A program made the translations under genes and the position numbers. Positions 6,927-13,052 of a stretch of 13,052 nt of DNA are shown piece after piece. Every line of letters begins with the position of its first letter. The first letter of the stretch is position 1. The notes beneath the pieces are model-generated. The model did no database searches. It was not told where the DNA came from and saw nothing but the letters and a program-made list of their open reading frames with translations. The stretch is from assembly GCA_036502105.1 (NCBI GenBank), contig DASXZE010000275.1, forward strand, positions 1 through 13,052, in the 5' to 3' direction. Source of the stretch: Angelobacter sp036502105 (GTDB taxonomy: Bacteria; Acidobacteriota; Terriglobia; Terriglobales; Acidobacteriaceae).

Positions 6927-7490
6927 TCAGAGCTGTGAAACCATCTTGTAAGTTTTATCGAACTCCGCTTTTAGAAACGGATTGGGTTTTTGAATACCGG
7001 ATATGACCTGCCGAGCCCATTCAAAGTATTGCTGCTTTCTTTCCAGGTTCCAACCTGTGGGCGGACTTTTTAAGATCGAGCGAAGGTTGGCAATCTTGTC
7101 GGCCAGTTTGAGCGTTTGTGCGCGCTCAGATTTCTTGTGGGCCGTTTCCACTTGTAATTGCTTGCGCTTTTCTTTGGGCAGAGATTTGTCGTCGGTGACT
7201 TCCGCTACTAAGTCTGCAACGTCGCGGCCGAAATGATTTTCGAGTTCTGCGAATGTGACAGCGGTGTCTTCAACCGTGTCATGCAGAAAACCTGCCATCA
7301 CCAATTCTGCGTCCAGTAGGTTGCTGCTGGCAGCAATCAGGTCTGCAACTTCTATTAAATGATTGATGTAAGGTTCGCCCAGCGCGCCTTTGCGTTTTTG
7401 CTGCGCGTGCTTCTCAGCGGCAAAGCGCGCGGCTGCCAGAATTCGCTGGACAGAAGCTGCGGAGCACGAACGTTCTTCAACAATGGACAT
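6927..7490 (-). CDS. MESH1-type (p)ppGpp hydrolase, stand-alone HD-domain protein
   Basis: 187 residues: the hydrolase module of RelA/SpoT proteins alone, without synthetase or TGS/ACT domains. The order of motifs is HAQQKRKGALGEPYINH (28-44), FLHDTVEDT (68-76), VTDDKSLPKEKRKQLQ (98-113) and KLADKIANL (128-136). Metal ligands read as H44, H70, D71 and D131, with E74/D75 as catalytic acids. The spacing equals that of human MESH1 (H35, H61, D62, D122). The expected reaction is removal of pyrophosphate from ppGpp; MESH1 proteins can also dephosphorylate NADPH. The ATG has a strong GGGGGAG ribosome site 6 bases upstream. The PYP gene lies 133 bases upstream on the same strand. No synthetase is in the window, so its counterpart must be encoded elsewhere. 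Confidence 0.92.
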   Translation of the reverse strand: MSIVEERSCSAASVQRILAAARFAAEKHAQQKRKGALGEPYINHLIEVADLIAASSNLLDAELVMAGFLHDTVEDTAVTFAELENHFGRDVADLVAEVTDDKSLPKEKRKQLQVETAHKKSERAQTLKLADKIANLRSILKSPPTGWNLERKQQYFEWARQVISGIQKPNPFLKAEFDKTYKMVSQL

Positions 7491-7526
7491 GGATACTCCC
7501 CCACGCGTGAGCGATGGTCACAGAGT

Positions 7527-7555
7527 ATTGTCGCCTTTTGGGAGATCACTTTCAA
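7527..7555 (-). promoter_or_regulatory. Possible sigma-70 type promoter for the MESH1-type gene
   Basis: On the minus strand TTGAAA and GACAAT are separated by 17 bases (five and four matches to consensus). It would give a leader of about 30 bases ending in the GGGGGAG ribosome site. If real, the hydrolase gene can be transcribed apart from the PYP gene upstream. Confidence 0.35.
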
Positions 7556-7623
7556 ACATGAGCTTGCGCTAGCCGCGCGGAGATCAGCGAAAAGCGAGGG
7601 TCGCCGAAATTTGAAGTTCGCGT

Positions 7624-8076
7624 TTACGAAGGACGTACAAACACCCAGACTGTGCTGGTGACCTCGCTATAAAGAAGAGTAATCGTCACATTGCAGGGAT
7701 TGTGCTTGAAAGCGAAGTGATAGTGGAACGTTTCATGGAGTTGCTGGGCGGCGACGCCTTTTTTGAAGCGTCCGTGGAATTCCTGCACGTTGGTGCACGG
7801 AGCCACCTGGGTAAAAAAGTTTTTGCCGATGGCCGATGTTTTAGGAACACCGGTAAACGCCGATTCAAAATCGTTGTATTTAAGAATAAGTCCGTTGGTG
7901 TTCAGCTCAATTGCGCCGAAGGGAAGCATGTCCACTTCTTCGGGCGTGAGCGAATCAATTTTTTCAAACAGCGACCCTTCACGGACATTGGCGCGGAGTG
8001 TGTTTTGCTGGAGAACTCTTTCAGTTTTGGCGGCTACTTCACGAAAGCTCATATCTGAATCTATCGACGAGCGCAC
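7624..8076 (-). CDS. pyp: Photoactive yellow protein (PYP) family blue-light sensor
   Basis: 150 residues; residues 53-146 align without gaps to Halorhodospira halophila PYP residues 28-121 as I recall that sequence. FGAIELNTNGLILKYN, IGKNFF and VAPCT are the family hallmarks. The p-coumaroyl attachment cysteine is C94 (C69 in PYP). Y67, E71 and T75 match Y42, E46 and T50, the chromophore hydrogen-bond network. R52 is replaced by V77, Y98 by F123, and M100 by H125. The N-terminal cap is about 25 residues longer and unlike the classic one. The start is uncertain: GTG at 8076 or ATG at 8052 (MSFREV), neither with a strong ribosome site. There is no fused output domain. Tyrosine ammonia lyase and p-coumarate ligase genes, needed for the chromophore, are not in the window. 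The neighbour downstream is the MESH1-type hydrolase. Confidence 0.93.
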   Translation of the reverse strand: MRSSIDSDMSFREVAAKTERVLQQNTLRANVREGSLFEKIDSLTPEEVDMLPFGAIELNTNGLILKYNDFESAFTGVPKTSAIGKNFFTQVAPCTNVQEFHGRFKKGVAAQQLHETFHYHFAFKHNPCNVTITLLYSEVTSTVWVFVRPS

Positions 8077-8150
8077 AAGATAACTTCAATGAGTACATAA
8101 GTGCGCAGGGTTGCGGATTTGCCAGCTATCAAGCGCGTGCTGTTGCAAAT

Positions 8151-8663
8151 CTATTTTCGTTGGGCGACTACGATTTTTGCCGTCGTAATGGCCTGGCCTA
8201 CGTGGCGCTGCGTGTGATCGGCCACATGGACGAGCAGTCCGCCAACGGATGTGGGAAGCTGCTTTCTGCCAACGCTGCGCTCTTCTTCCATTTGTGGCGG
8301 CGTAAGAGCACGAATGCGCTTGCCGCTTTTGGCAAAGGCCACCACAAGGCCGGCCAGTAATTCATTTCTGCTGCCGGTGGAGTCCATCTCACTCTTCATG
8401 AGTGAAATTTGCTCGGCGGTAAGCTGGTTGCCTTCAGCGTAAGTCAGCAGGCGATCCATGCTGCGGGCGATATGACGGATGTGAAAGGCCACCGGAGCAA
8501 TGCCGCCGGGGCGGGAGTTTAATTCTTCGTCGCTCAGGCCGTCACACCAGCGCTCAAGGTCTTCCTTGGCCAGTTCCAACGCGTGCAGCACGGCTCGCTG
8601 TACGGCCGGTACTTCCGCCAATGTGCCGCGCAACCACGGCTCAGGTAATTCGGTCTTAATCAT
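8151..8663 (-). CDS. DinB-superfamily protein (putative metal-dependent four-helix bundle)
   Basis: 170 residues from the ATG at 8663, the normal size for DinB/YfiT-like proteins. The fold's metal site reads as H64 (or H61) in AFHIRHIARSMDRLL, plus H150 and H154 in VADHTQRHVGQ near the C-terminus. Family members include thiol transferases (bacillithiol, mycothiol) and proteins of unknown role; a specific function is not assigned. The frame stays open upstream to 8801, which would add 46 residues with no family character and overlap the next gene, so the short form is preferred. GGAG lies 13 bases before the ATG, rather far, and is partly inside a small hairpin (8679-8693). The PYP gene begins 74 bases after its stop. 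Confidence 0.85.
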   Translation of the reverse strand: MIKTELPEPWLRGTLAEVPAVQRAVLHALELAKEDLERWCDGLSDEELNSRPGGIAPVAFHIRHIARSMDRLLTYAEGNQLTAEQISLMKSEMDSTGSRNELLAGLVVAFAKSGKRIRALTPPQMEEERSVGRKQLPTSVGGLLVHVADHTQRHVGQAITTAKIVVAQRK

Positions 8664-8678
8664 TCTGTGAAAATATCT

Positions 8679-8693
8679 CCGTAATGAATACGG
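8679..8693 (-). repeat. Small hairpin over the DinB-gene ribosome site
   Basis: On the minus strand CCGTA, loop TTCAT, TACGG, followed directly by AG. The right arm contains part of the only GGAG in front of the ATG at 8663. A five-pair stem is weak, so translational control is only a possibility. Confidence 0.3.
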
Positions 8694-8780
8694 TACAACA
8701 AGTTGAGGATGAACGCTGAAGCTTAGGGTGAAATTGACTTCAATTGGTTTGCTGGTTAGGTTTGTTGCTGGGCAAAACAG

Positions 8781-9959
8781 ATGAGTGCAGAGGGAAAGCA
8801 ATCCGGAGTTTCGGCGATTGTTCTAGCGGCTGGCATGTCACGGCGCATGGGCACGCCGAAGCAGTTACTCCGTTTGGCCGGCGAGACGATCTTAGAACAC
8901 ACGCTGAAAAATGTGCGGGCATCGAATGTGAGTGAGATTGTGCTGGTGCTGGGACATGCCGCTGAGAGTGTGGAGAAAGAAATATCCACGGAGCGCGTAA
9001 AGATTGTGCGCAACCAGGATTATCAGCAGGGCATGGGCACGTCACTGCGTACGGGGCTGGCCGCAGTGGATGCCAGCGCGAGCGCGGCACTGATTGTGCT
9101 GGCTGATCAGCCTTTTGTCAGGCCAGAGACGATCAATCAGTTGATTGCGTGTCATCAGGATGTAAACCAGGATGTAAACCAGGAAGAAAAACCACAGATT
9201 GTTATTCCGGCTTTTAACGGCTTTCGCGGAAATCCGGTGCTGCTGGATCGTTCGGTGTTTGCGGAGTTGCAAAGTTTGACTGGCGATGTTGGCTGCCGCG
9301 CGATTTTTGGCAACCACACTGAGAATATTCGTAAGCTGCCGGTGGAGGATATCGGCGTGCTGCTGGATATCGATAGCCAGGAGGAATACAAGAAGTTTGA
9401 AAACGCGGAAGCAGGGAAGCCGGGTGGAACGGGTAGTTCCAGTGCCGCGCCACTAAAAGGCGCGCAACTAAAGATCATGCCGCTGGAGAGTAGGACCGAT
9501 CTTCCTTTGGACAGACCAGAGCTGATTATTGGTGGTCGCGATGCCGTGGCGCAGGCGCTGGCGAAATTTGGCCGCTTATTGAATTTCACCGTCACGATTG
9601 TAGATCCGCTGCTTTCGCTAAAAGAGATGCCGGATGCGGACCGGATTCTTCGGGTGCTGGATTTTTCTTTGCTGCCGCAAGCTCCAGATCGCTACGTTGT
9701 CGTTGCCAGCCGAGGGCTCTTTGATGAAGATGCAATCGAGCAGGCACTGCGTAGTGGCTCTGCATACGTGGCGTTGCTGGCGAACAAGAAACGCGCGGAC
9801 GAGATTATGCGCAGTTTGCGTGCAAAGTCGATTGCGGAAGAAAAGCTAGGCAGTGTGCGTGCTCCGGCGGGGTTGAATATTGGCGCAGAGAGCGCGGAGG
9901 AGATTGCGCTGAGCATTATGGCGGAGATTGTGGCGGTCCGCCACAAAGAGCGGCAATAG
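8781..9959 (+). CDS. MocA-like molybdenum cofactor cytidylyltransferase fused to an XdhC C-terminal domain
   Basis: 392 residues. Residues 10-205 form an NTP-transferase domain of the MocA type: nucleotide loop VLAAGMSRRMGTPKQLL (14-30), QGMGTSLRTGL, metal aspartate in LADQP (D109), and FRGNPVLL. It should join CTP to molybdopterin to make the cytosine dinucleotide used by CO dehydrogenase. A linker rich in G, S and A (about 210-235) leads to a Rossmann-type domain (247-390). That domain matches the C-terminal half of XdhC, ending APAGLNIG and EEIALSIMAEIVAVR. The XdhC N-terminal domain is absent, and the GxGxxA motif reads GGRDAVA, with D254 in place of the second glycine. A 12-base tandem repeat adds QDVN at about 126-133. 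The ribosome site is weak. It converges on the xdhC gene with only 6 bases between the stops. Confidence 0.92.
   Translation: MSAEGKQSGVSAIVLAAGMSRRMGTPKQLLRLAGETILEHTLKNVRASNVSEIVLVLGHAAESVEKEISTERVKIVRNQDYQQGMGTSLRTGLAAVDASASAALIVLADQPFVRPETINQLIACHQDVNQDVNQEEKPQIVIPAFNGFRGNPVLLDRSVFAELQSLTGDVGCRAIFGNHTENIRKLPVEDIGVLLDIDSQEEYKKFENAEAGKPGGTGSSSAAPLKGAQLKIMPLESRTDLPLDRPELIIGGRDAVAQALAKFGRLLNFTVTIVDPLLSLKEMPDADRILRVLDFSLLPQAPDRYVVVASRGLFDEDAIEQALRSGSAYVALLANKKRADEIMRSLRAKSIAEEKLGSVRAPAGLNIGAESAEEIALSIMAEIVAVRHKERQ
9156..9184 (+). repeat. 12-bp tandem repeat inside the cytidylyltransferase domain
   Basis: CAGGATGTAAAC occurs twice head to tail (9156-9167, 9168-9179) and is followed by CAGGA. 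It keeps frame and encodes QDVNQDVNQ in a loop between the LADQP segment and the FRGNP segment. It looks like a recent slippage duplication. Confidence 0.85.
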
Positions 9960-9965
9960 CGCAGC

Positions 9966-10829
9966 TTATTTCACAATCACGTTATTTACGTCGCATTGGC
10001 GGATGGTTTTATCGGAGCTGCCGGCACGAGAGGGCTCGGCTTCGCTGGTGTGCACCACATCTTTGCGGGCGATGGCCCTGCCACCGCGACGCAGCGCCAC
10101 AATCTGGCTCATAATGCTGAGCGCAATTTCTTCAGGACCGGCAGCACCAAGGTCGAGCCCGGCAGGAGCCCATACGCGTTCAACTTTTTCTGTGGAGACA
10201 CCTTCAGCCAACAGATAATCCAGCACCAGGCGCGAGCGATGCGCGCTGGCTATGAGTGCAACGTAGGCGGCTTCGCCATCCAAAGCTCGTTGCAGCCAGA
10301 TGTGATCATTTTTGTGGAGCGTGGCAATCACTACATACGTATTGGGGCCGAAGGCGATTTCTGCGACGTTGAAGTCTTTATCAATGATGCGCTGGGCGTC
10401 TGGAAAATTTTCGCGGGCGGCGGAAGGATCATGGACGGTCACGGCAAAATTCATCAGATGGCCAAGGCGGGCGAGCGTTTCCGCAATGCGTCCGTGGCCG
10501 GCGATGACCAGTTCGGGTTGAGGCAGAACCGGTTCGATATAAACATCCATCATTCCTCCGCAGGGCATGCCCACGCCCAGGACTTCATCCTGCATATCGA
10601 GCGTAATAAGCTCTGGAGTTTCTGTGCGCATGCAGCGCAGGGCTTCACTGCGGACAGCGCTTTCCGCACAGCCGCCGCCTACCCAGCCCATTACGATTTT
10701 TCCTTGGGAATCAATCAGCGCCTTGGAGCCGCGCCTGGCGGAAGAGGAGCCTTCCACGCGGACGACCGTCGCGATGGCAAAAGGCTGGTGCTGGGCCTCA
10801 AACTCGGCCGCTTTGGAATAGAGGTCCAT
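9966..10829 (-). CDS. xdhC: XdhC/CoxI-family molybdenum hydroxylase maturation protein
   Basis: 287 residues with both family domains. The N-terminal XdhC_CoxI part has GWVGGGCAES (48-57, C54) and GMPCGGMMDVYIEP (87-100, C90). The C-terminal Rossmann part starts at 106 with an intact GHGRIA (111-116) and ends with APAGLDLGA and EEIALSIMSQIVALRRG. XdhC proteins bind and sulfurate the molybdenum cofactor and hand it to the apo-enzyme; CoxF and CoxI are relatives in CO dehydrogenase clusters. A tail of about 35 residues rich in charged and polar residues follows. The ATG at 10829 has only a weak AGAAG in front. It is divergent from coxM across 195 bases and convergent with the MocA-XdhC fusion gene. 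Confidence 0.94.
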   Translation of the reverse strand: MDLYSKAAEFEAQHQPFAIATVVRVEGSSSARRGSKALIDSQGKIVMGWVGGGCAESAVRSEALRCMRTETPELITLDMQDEVLGVGMPCGGMMDVYIEPVLPQPELVIAGHGRIAETLARLGHLMNFAVTVHDPSAARENFPDAQRIIDKDFNVAEIAFGPNTYVVIATLHKNDHIWLQRALDGEAAYVALIASAHRSRLVLDYLLAEGVSTEKVERVWAPAGLDLGAAGPEEIALSIMSQIVALRRGGRAIARKDVVHTSEAEPSRAGSSDKTIRQCDVNNVIVK

Positions 10830-10923
10830 GGAAAGCTTCTGCGGGTATCATATGCCGCTCATCCGTTGAGTTCAATGAAATCCGGCTGCGCAGACACTTT
10901 ACAAAGCTAAATGGCCAAAAGCT

Positions 10924-10965
10924 TTGCATGCCATGGCGGCTAATGATATAAGGGAATCGCTTCCC
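10924..10965 (+). promoter_or_regulatory. Possible coxMSL promoter with adjoining inverted repeat
   Basis: TTGCAT (10924-10929) and TATAAG (10947-10952) are 17 bases apart; the -10 box matches at five of six positions and the -35 box at only three. Directly after it lies GGGAA-TCGC-TTCCC (10952-10965), near the expected transcription start, which could be an operator or a leader hairpin. The coxM ATG is at 11025, giving a leader of about 65 bases. Confidence 0.35.
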
Positions 10966-11024
10966 GAATAGCGTGTTTTATCGATCCTAGCTATTTGATA
11001 TTTTGATGTTGAAAGAGGTGGACC

Positions 11025-11894
11025 ATGATACCGCCAGCTTTCGAATATCTTCGGCCCAAGACACTTCCTGAAGCCGTGGCAATGCTGCAACAGCATGGAG
11101 ACGACGCCAAGATCCTGAGCGGCGGGCAAAGTCTTATCCCCATGATGAAGCTGCGCCTGGCGAGGCCAAGCCATTTAATTGATATCAACCGAGTCACCGG
11201 ACTTTCTTATGTGAAAGAAGACGGCGGATTCCTGAAGATTGGCGGTCTCACGCGCGAATCTGAGCTGGAAGCTGCTGAGCTGATTCACAAGAAATATCCT
11301 CTATTGCTGGATACGGCGACGGTGATTGCCGATCCGCAGGTGCGGAACATGGCTACCGTTGGCGGCAACCTGGCCCATGGTGATCCGGCGAATGATCATC
11401 CGGCAACCATGCTGGCCATGGGAGCACAGGTTGTAGCCACAGGCGCTAAAGGCGAACGAGTGATTGCGATTGACGATTTCTTTGTCTCGCTCTTTACCAC
11501 GGCGCTGGAGCATGACGAGATTCTTACTGAGATTCGCATCCCAATCCCTCCGCCCAAGAGTGGTGGTGCGTATGTGAAGCTGGAGCGCAAGGTTGGTGAT
11601 TTTGCCACGGCTGCCACGGCTGTCCAACTCACGCTGGATGCCAGCGGCGCTATACAGAAGATTGGTATTGGACTGACGAACGCTGCTGGCACACCGCTAC
11701 GGGCGAAACGCGCTGAAGACATACTGCGCGGTAAGAAGCCGGATGCAGCACTCATCGTACAGGCGGCACAGGCGGCGTCTGACGATGCGCAGCCCAGCGC
11801 TGACTTGCGTGGTCCGGCAGCTTACAAAAAGGGTCTCATTAAAGAATTAACCAAGCGTGCAATCACTCGCGCATTGGAGCGGGCAGGTAAATAG
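11025..11894 (+). CDS. coxM: Aerobic CO dehydrogenase medium subunit (FAD-binding), CoxM
   Basis: 289 residues, the usual length of CoxM/CutM flavoproteins. It begins MIPPAFEYLRPKTLPEAV, typical of the family. The two FAD-binding motifs are GGQSLIP at 33-39 and TVGGNLAHGD at 111-120. The C-terminal CoxM/CutM domain follows from about 175 (AYVKLERKVGDFATAA). The subunit passes electrons from the 2Fe-2S subunit to the quinone pool through FAD. The ATG has GAGGTGG about 5 bases upstream. It is the first gene of an M-S-L series; coxS follows after 35 bases. The same fold serves other molybdenum hydroxylases, so the substrate call leans on gene order and on coxL. Confidence 0.93.
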   Translation: MIPPAFEYLRPKTLPEAVAMLQQHGDDAKILSGGQSLIPMMKLRLARPSHLIDINRVTGLSYVKEDGGFLKIGGLTRESELEAAELIHKKYPLLLDTATVIADPQVRNMATVGGNLAHGDPANDHPATMLAMGAQVVATGAKGERVIAIDDFFVSLFTTALEHDEILTEIRIPIPPPKSGGAYVKLERKVGDFATAATAVQLTLDASGAIQKIGIGLTNAAGTPLRAKRAEDILRGKKPDAALIVQAAQAASDDAQPSADLRGPAAYKKGLIKELTKRAITRALERAGK

Positions 11895-11929
11895 CTGTTC
11901 CCAGGGAAGCAGACGGAGGACAAGGCGCG

Positions 11930-12418
11930 ATGGCGAAGAAGGAACTGGTCAACGTAAAGATCAATGGCAAACAACGCGAGGCTGCGGCGGAGTCACGGTT
12001 GCTGCTGGTGCATTTTATCCGCGAGCAACTTGGGCTTACTGGAACGCACATTGGCTGCGACACCAGCAATTGTGGCGCTTGCACTGTGCTGTTAAACGGC
12101 AAAACAGTGAAGTCCTGCACCATGTTTGCCGTGCAGGCCGATGGCGCAGAGATCATGACCGTGGAAGGCTTACCCAGCAATGGTGCGCTGCATCCGTTGC
12201 AGGAAGGCTTTAAAGAAGAGCATGCGCTGCAATGCGGTTTCTGTACCCCGGGCATGTTGATTTCGTCGTATGCGCTGCTGCAGAAAAATCCTAATCCCAG
12301 TGAAGAAGAAATACGCTGGGGCATCTCCGGCAATCTCTGCCGCTGTACGGGATACCAGAACATTGTGAAGGCCGTCCAGTTCGCCTCCAACAAAATTGCG
12401 CAAGGAGGGACAAAATAA
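11930..12418 (+). CDS. coxS: Aerobic CO dehydrogenase small subunit (2x 2Fe-2S), CoxS
   Basis: 162 residues, the normal length. The plant-type ferredoxin cluster ligands are C43, C48, C51 and C63 (GCDTSNCGACTVLLNG ... SC). The second cluster, in a four-helix domain, uses C102 and C105 (QCGFCTPGM) and C137 and C139 (NLCRCTGYQNI). All eight ligands are present. It relays electrons from the molybdenum site in CoxL to FAD in CoxM. A ribosome site (GGAGG, then AAGG) precedes the ATG at 11930. Its stop overlaps the coxL start by one base (TAATG), so the two are translationally coupled. Confidence 0.96.
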   Translation: MAKKELVNVKINGKQREAAAESRLLLVHFIREQLGLTGTHIGCDTSNCGACTVLLNGKTVKSCTMFAVQADGAEIMTVEGLPSNGALHPLQEGFKEEHALQCGFCTPGMLISSYALLQKNPNPSEEEIRWGISGNLCRCTGYQNIVKAVQFASNKIAQGGTK

Positions 12419-13052
12419 TGGAAATGGAAAAAAACAGCCCCGGAATGGTCGAGTTGGAAAAGACCAGCCCAGAAATCAGCGGCATGGGACACAAGATGAA
12501 GCGCAAGGAAGATTCGCGCTTTATACAGGGCCGCGGCAACTACGTTGACGACGTAAATCTGCCACATATGGTTTATGGCTGCATGGTCCGCAGCCCTTAT
12601 GCGCACGCACGGTTGAAGAGCATTAACTCAGACGCGGCTAAAAAACTGCCCGGAGTGCTGGCAGTGATCACGGGTGAAGACCTGGCTAAATCGAACCTGG
12701 CGTGGATGCCGACTCTGTTTTTTGACAAGCAGATGGTGCTGGCTACCGGCAAAGTTTTGTTCCAAGCGCAGGAAGTCGCGTTTGTTGTTGCCGAAGATCG
12801 TTACATCGCAGCTGATGCCGCCGAACTGGTGGAAGTGGAGTATGAAGAGCTTCCTGTGCTGGTGGATCCGCACAAATCCATGGACGCAGATGCTCCCCTT
12901 TTGCGCGAGGACCGCGAGCAAAAGGACAATCACATCTTCCATTGGGAAGTAGGCGACAAGAGCGCCACGGACAAAGCGTTTAAGGATTCTGAAGTCAGCT
13001 CGAAGGTGCATGCGGTATTTCAGCGCTGCCATCCAGTGCCGCTGGAGACATG
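12418..13052 (+). CDS. coxL: Aerobic CO dehydrogenase large subunit, CoxL, partial (3' end beyond right edge)
   Basis: 211 full codons are visible from the ATG at 12418, preceded by AAGGAGGG (12402-12409), with no stop before the edge; full-length CoxL is about 800 residues. After a charged leader the protein reads GHKMKRKEDSRFIQGRGNYVDDV, VRSPYAHARLKSI, NLAWMPTL, LFQAQEVAFVVAEDRYIAADAAELVEVEYEELPVLVDP and NHIFHWEVGDK. This is the substrate-entry N-terminal region of the family and is very close in wording to form I CoxL proteins such as that of Oligotropha, from memory. The molybdenum and copper ligand loop lies outside the window, so CO specificity is likely but not proven. The ribosome site and the one-base overlap with coxS fix the start. 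Confidence 0.93.
   Translation, partial: MEMEKNSPGMVELEKTSPEISGMGHKMKRKEDSRFIQGRGNYVDDVNLPHMVYGCMVRSPYAHARLKSINSDAAKKLPGVLAVITGEDLAKSNLAWMPTLFFDKQMVLATGKVLFQAQEVAFVVAEDRYIAADAAELVEVEYEELPVLVDPHKSMDADAPLLREDREQKDNHIFHWEVGDKSATDKAFKDSEVSSKVHAVFQRCHPVPLET

Noticed and set aside
8664..8801. Upstream extension of the DinB-superfamily frame
   Set aside because: The extra 46 residues have no family character and would overlap the start of the divergent MocA-XdhC gene.
9996..10910. 304-codon open frame on the plus strand
   Set aside because: It is the reverse-strand image of the xdhC gene, whose family motifs are clear.
10913..10929. TGGCC...TTTGCA before coxM resembling a sigma-54 promoter
   Set aside because: GG and GC are 11 bases apart rather than the required 10.
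11863..12606. 247-codon open frame on the minus strand
   Set aside because: It lies across coxS and the coxL start, whose eight cluster cysteines and ribosome sites fix the true strand.

Overview
The window reads as chromosomal DNA of a soil-type, mid-GC bacterium. Gene style (NtrC-type regulation, CelD/BcsL-type acetyltransferase, aerobic CO dehydrogenase genes, no mobile elements) would suit Acidobacteriota. That assignment is inference from protein flavour only; no rRNA or marker gene is present. All gene calls rest on reading translated motifs by eye.

Left part (1-6171) looks like the edge of a surface-polysaccharide locus with its own regulator. On the minus strand a CelD/BcsL-type N-acyltransferase is followed by a SAM methyltransferase that runs off the left edge. 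A sigma-54 type -24/-12 element lies directly in front of the acyltransferase. After a 760-base AT-rich intergenic region with several dyads and one possible small gene, the plus strand carries a soluble histidine kinase with a zinc-finger-like N-terminus. It overlaps by 4 bases an NtrC-family sigma-54 activator, followed by a nucleotide-sugar epimerase. The activator and the sigma-54 element are only about 1.7 kb apart, so a local control circuit is plausible.

Middle part (6213-8663) is four minus-strand genes: DinB-superfamily protein, a photoactive yellow protein (PYP) homologue that keeps the chromophore cysteine and most of its hydrogen-bond partners, a stand-alone MESH1-type (p)ppGpp hydrolase, and a secreted NlpC/P60-like peptidase. 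A light sensor beside an alarmone hydrolase is the most unusual pairing here.

Right part (8781-13052) is a molybdenum-hydroxylase block. It holds a MocA-like cytidylyltransferase fused to an XdhC C-terminal domain, a convergent full XdhC protein, and then coxM-coxS-coxL (coxL cut by the right edge). The M-S-L gene order and the coxL N-terminus point to a form I aerobic CO dehydrogenase. The first two genes probably supply and insert the molybdenum cytosine dinucleotide cofactor.

No tRNA, rRNA, CRISPR array, insertion sequence or prophage gene was seen.
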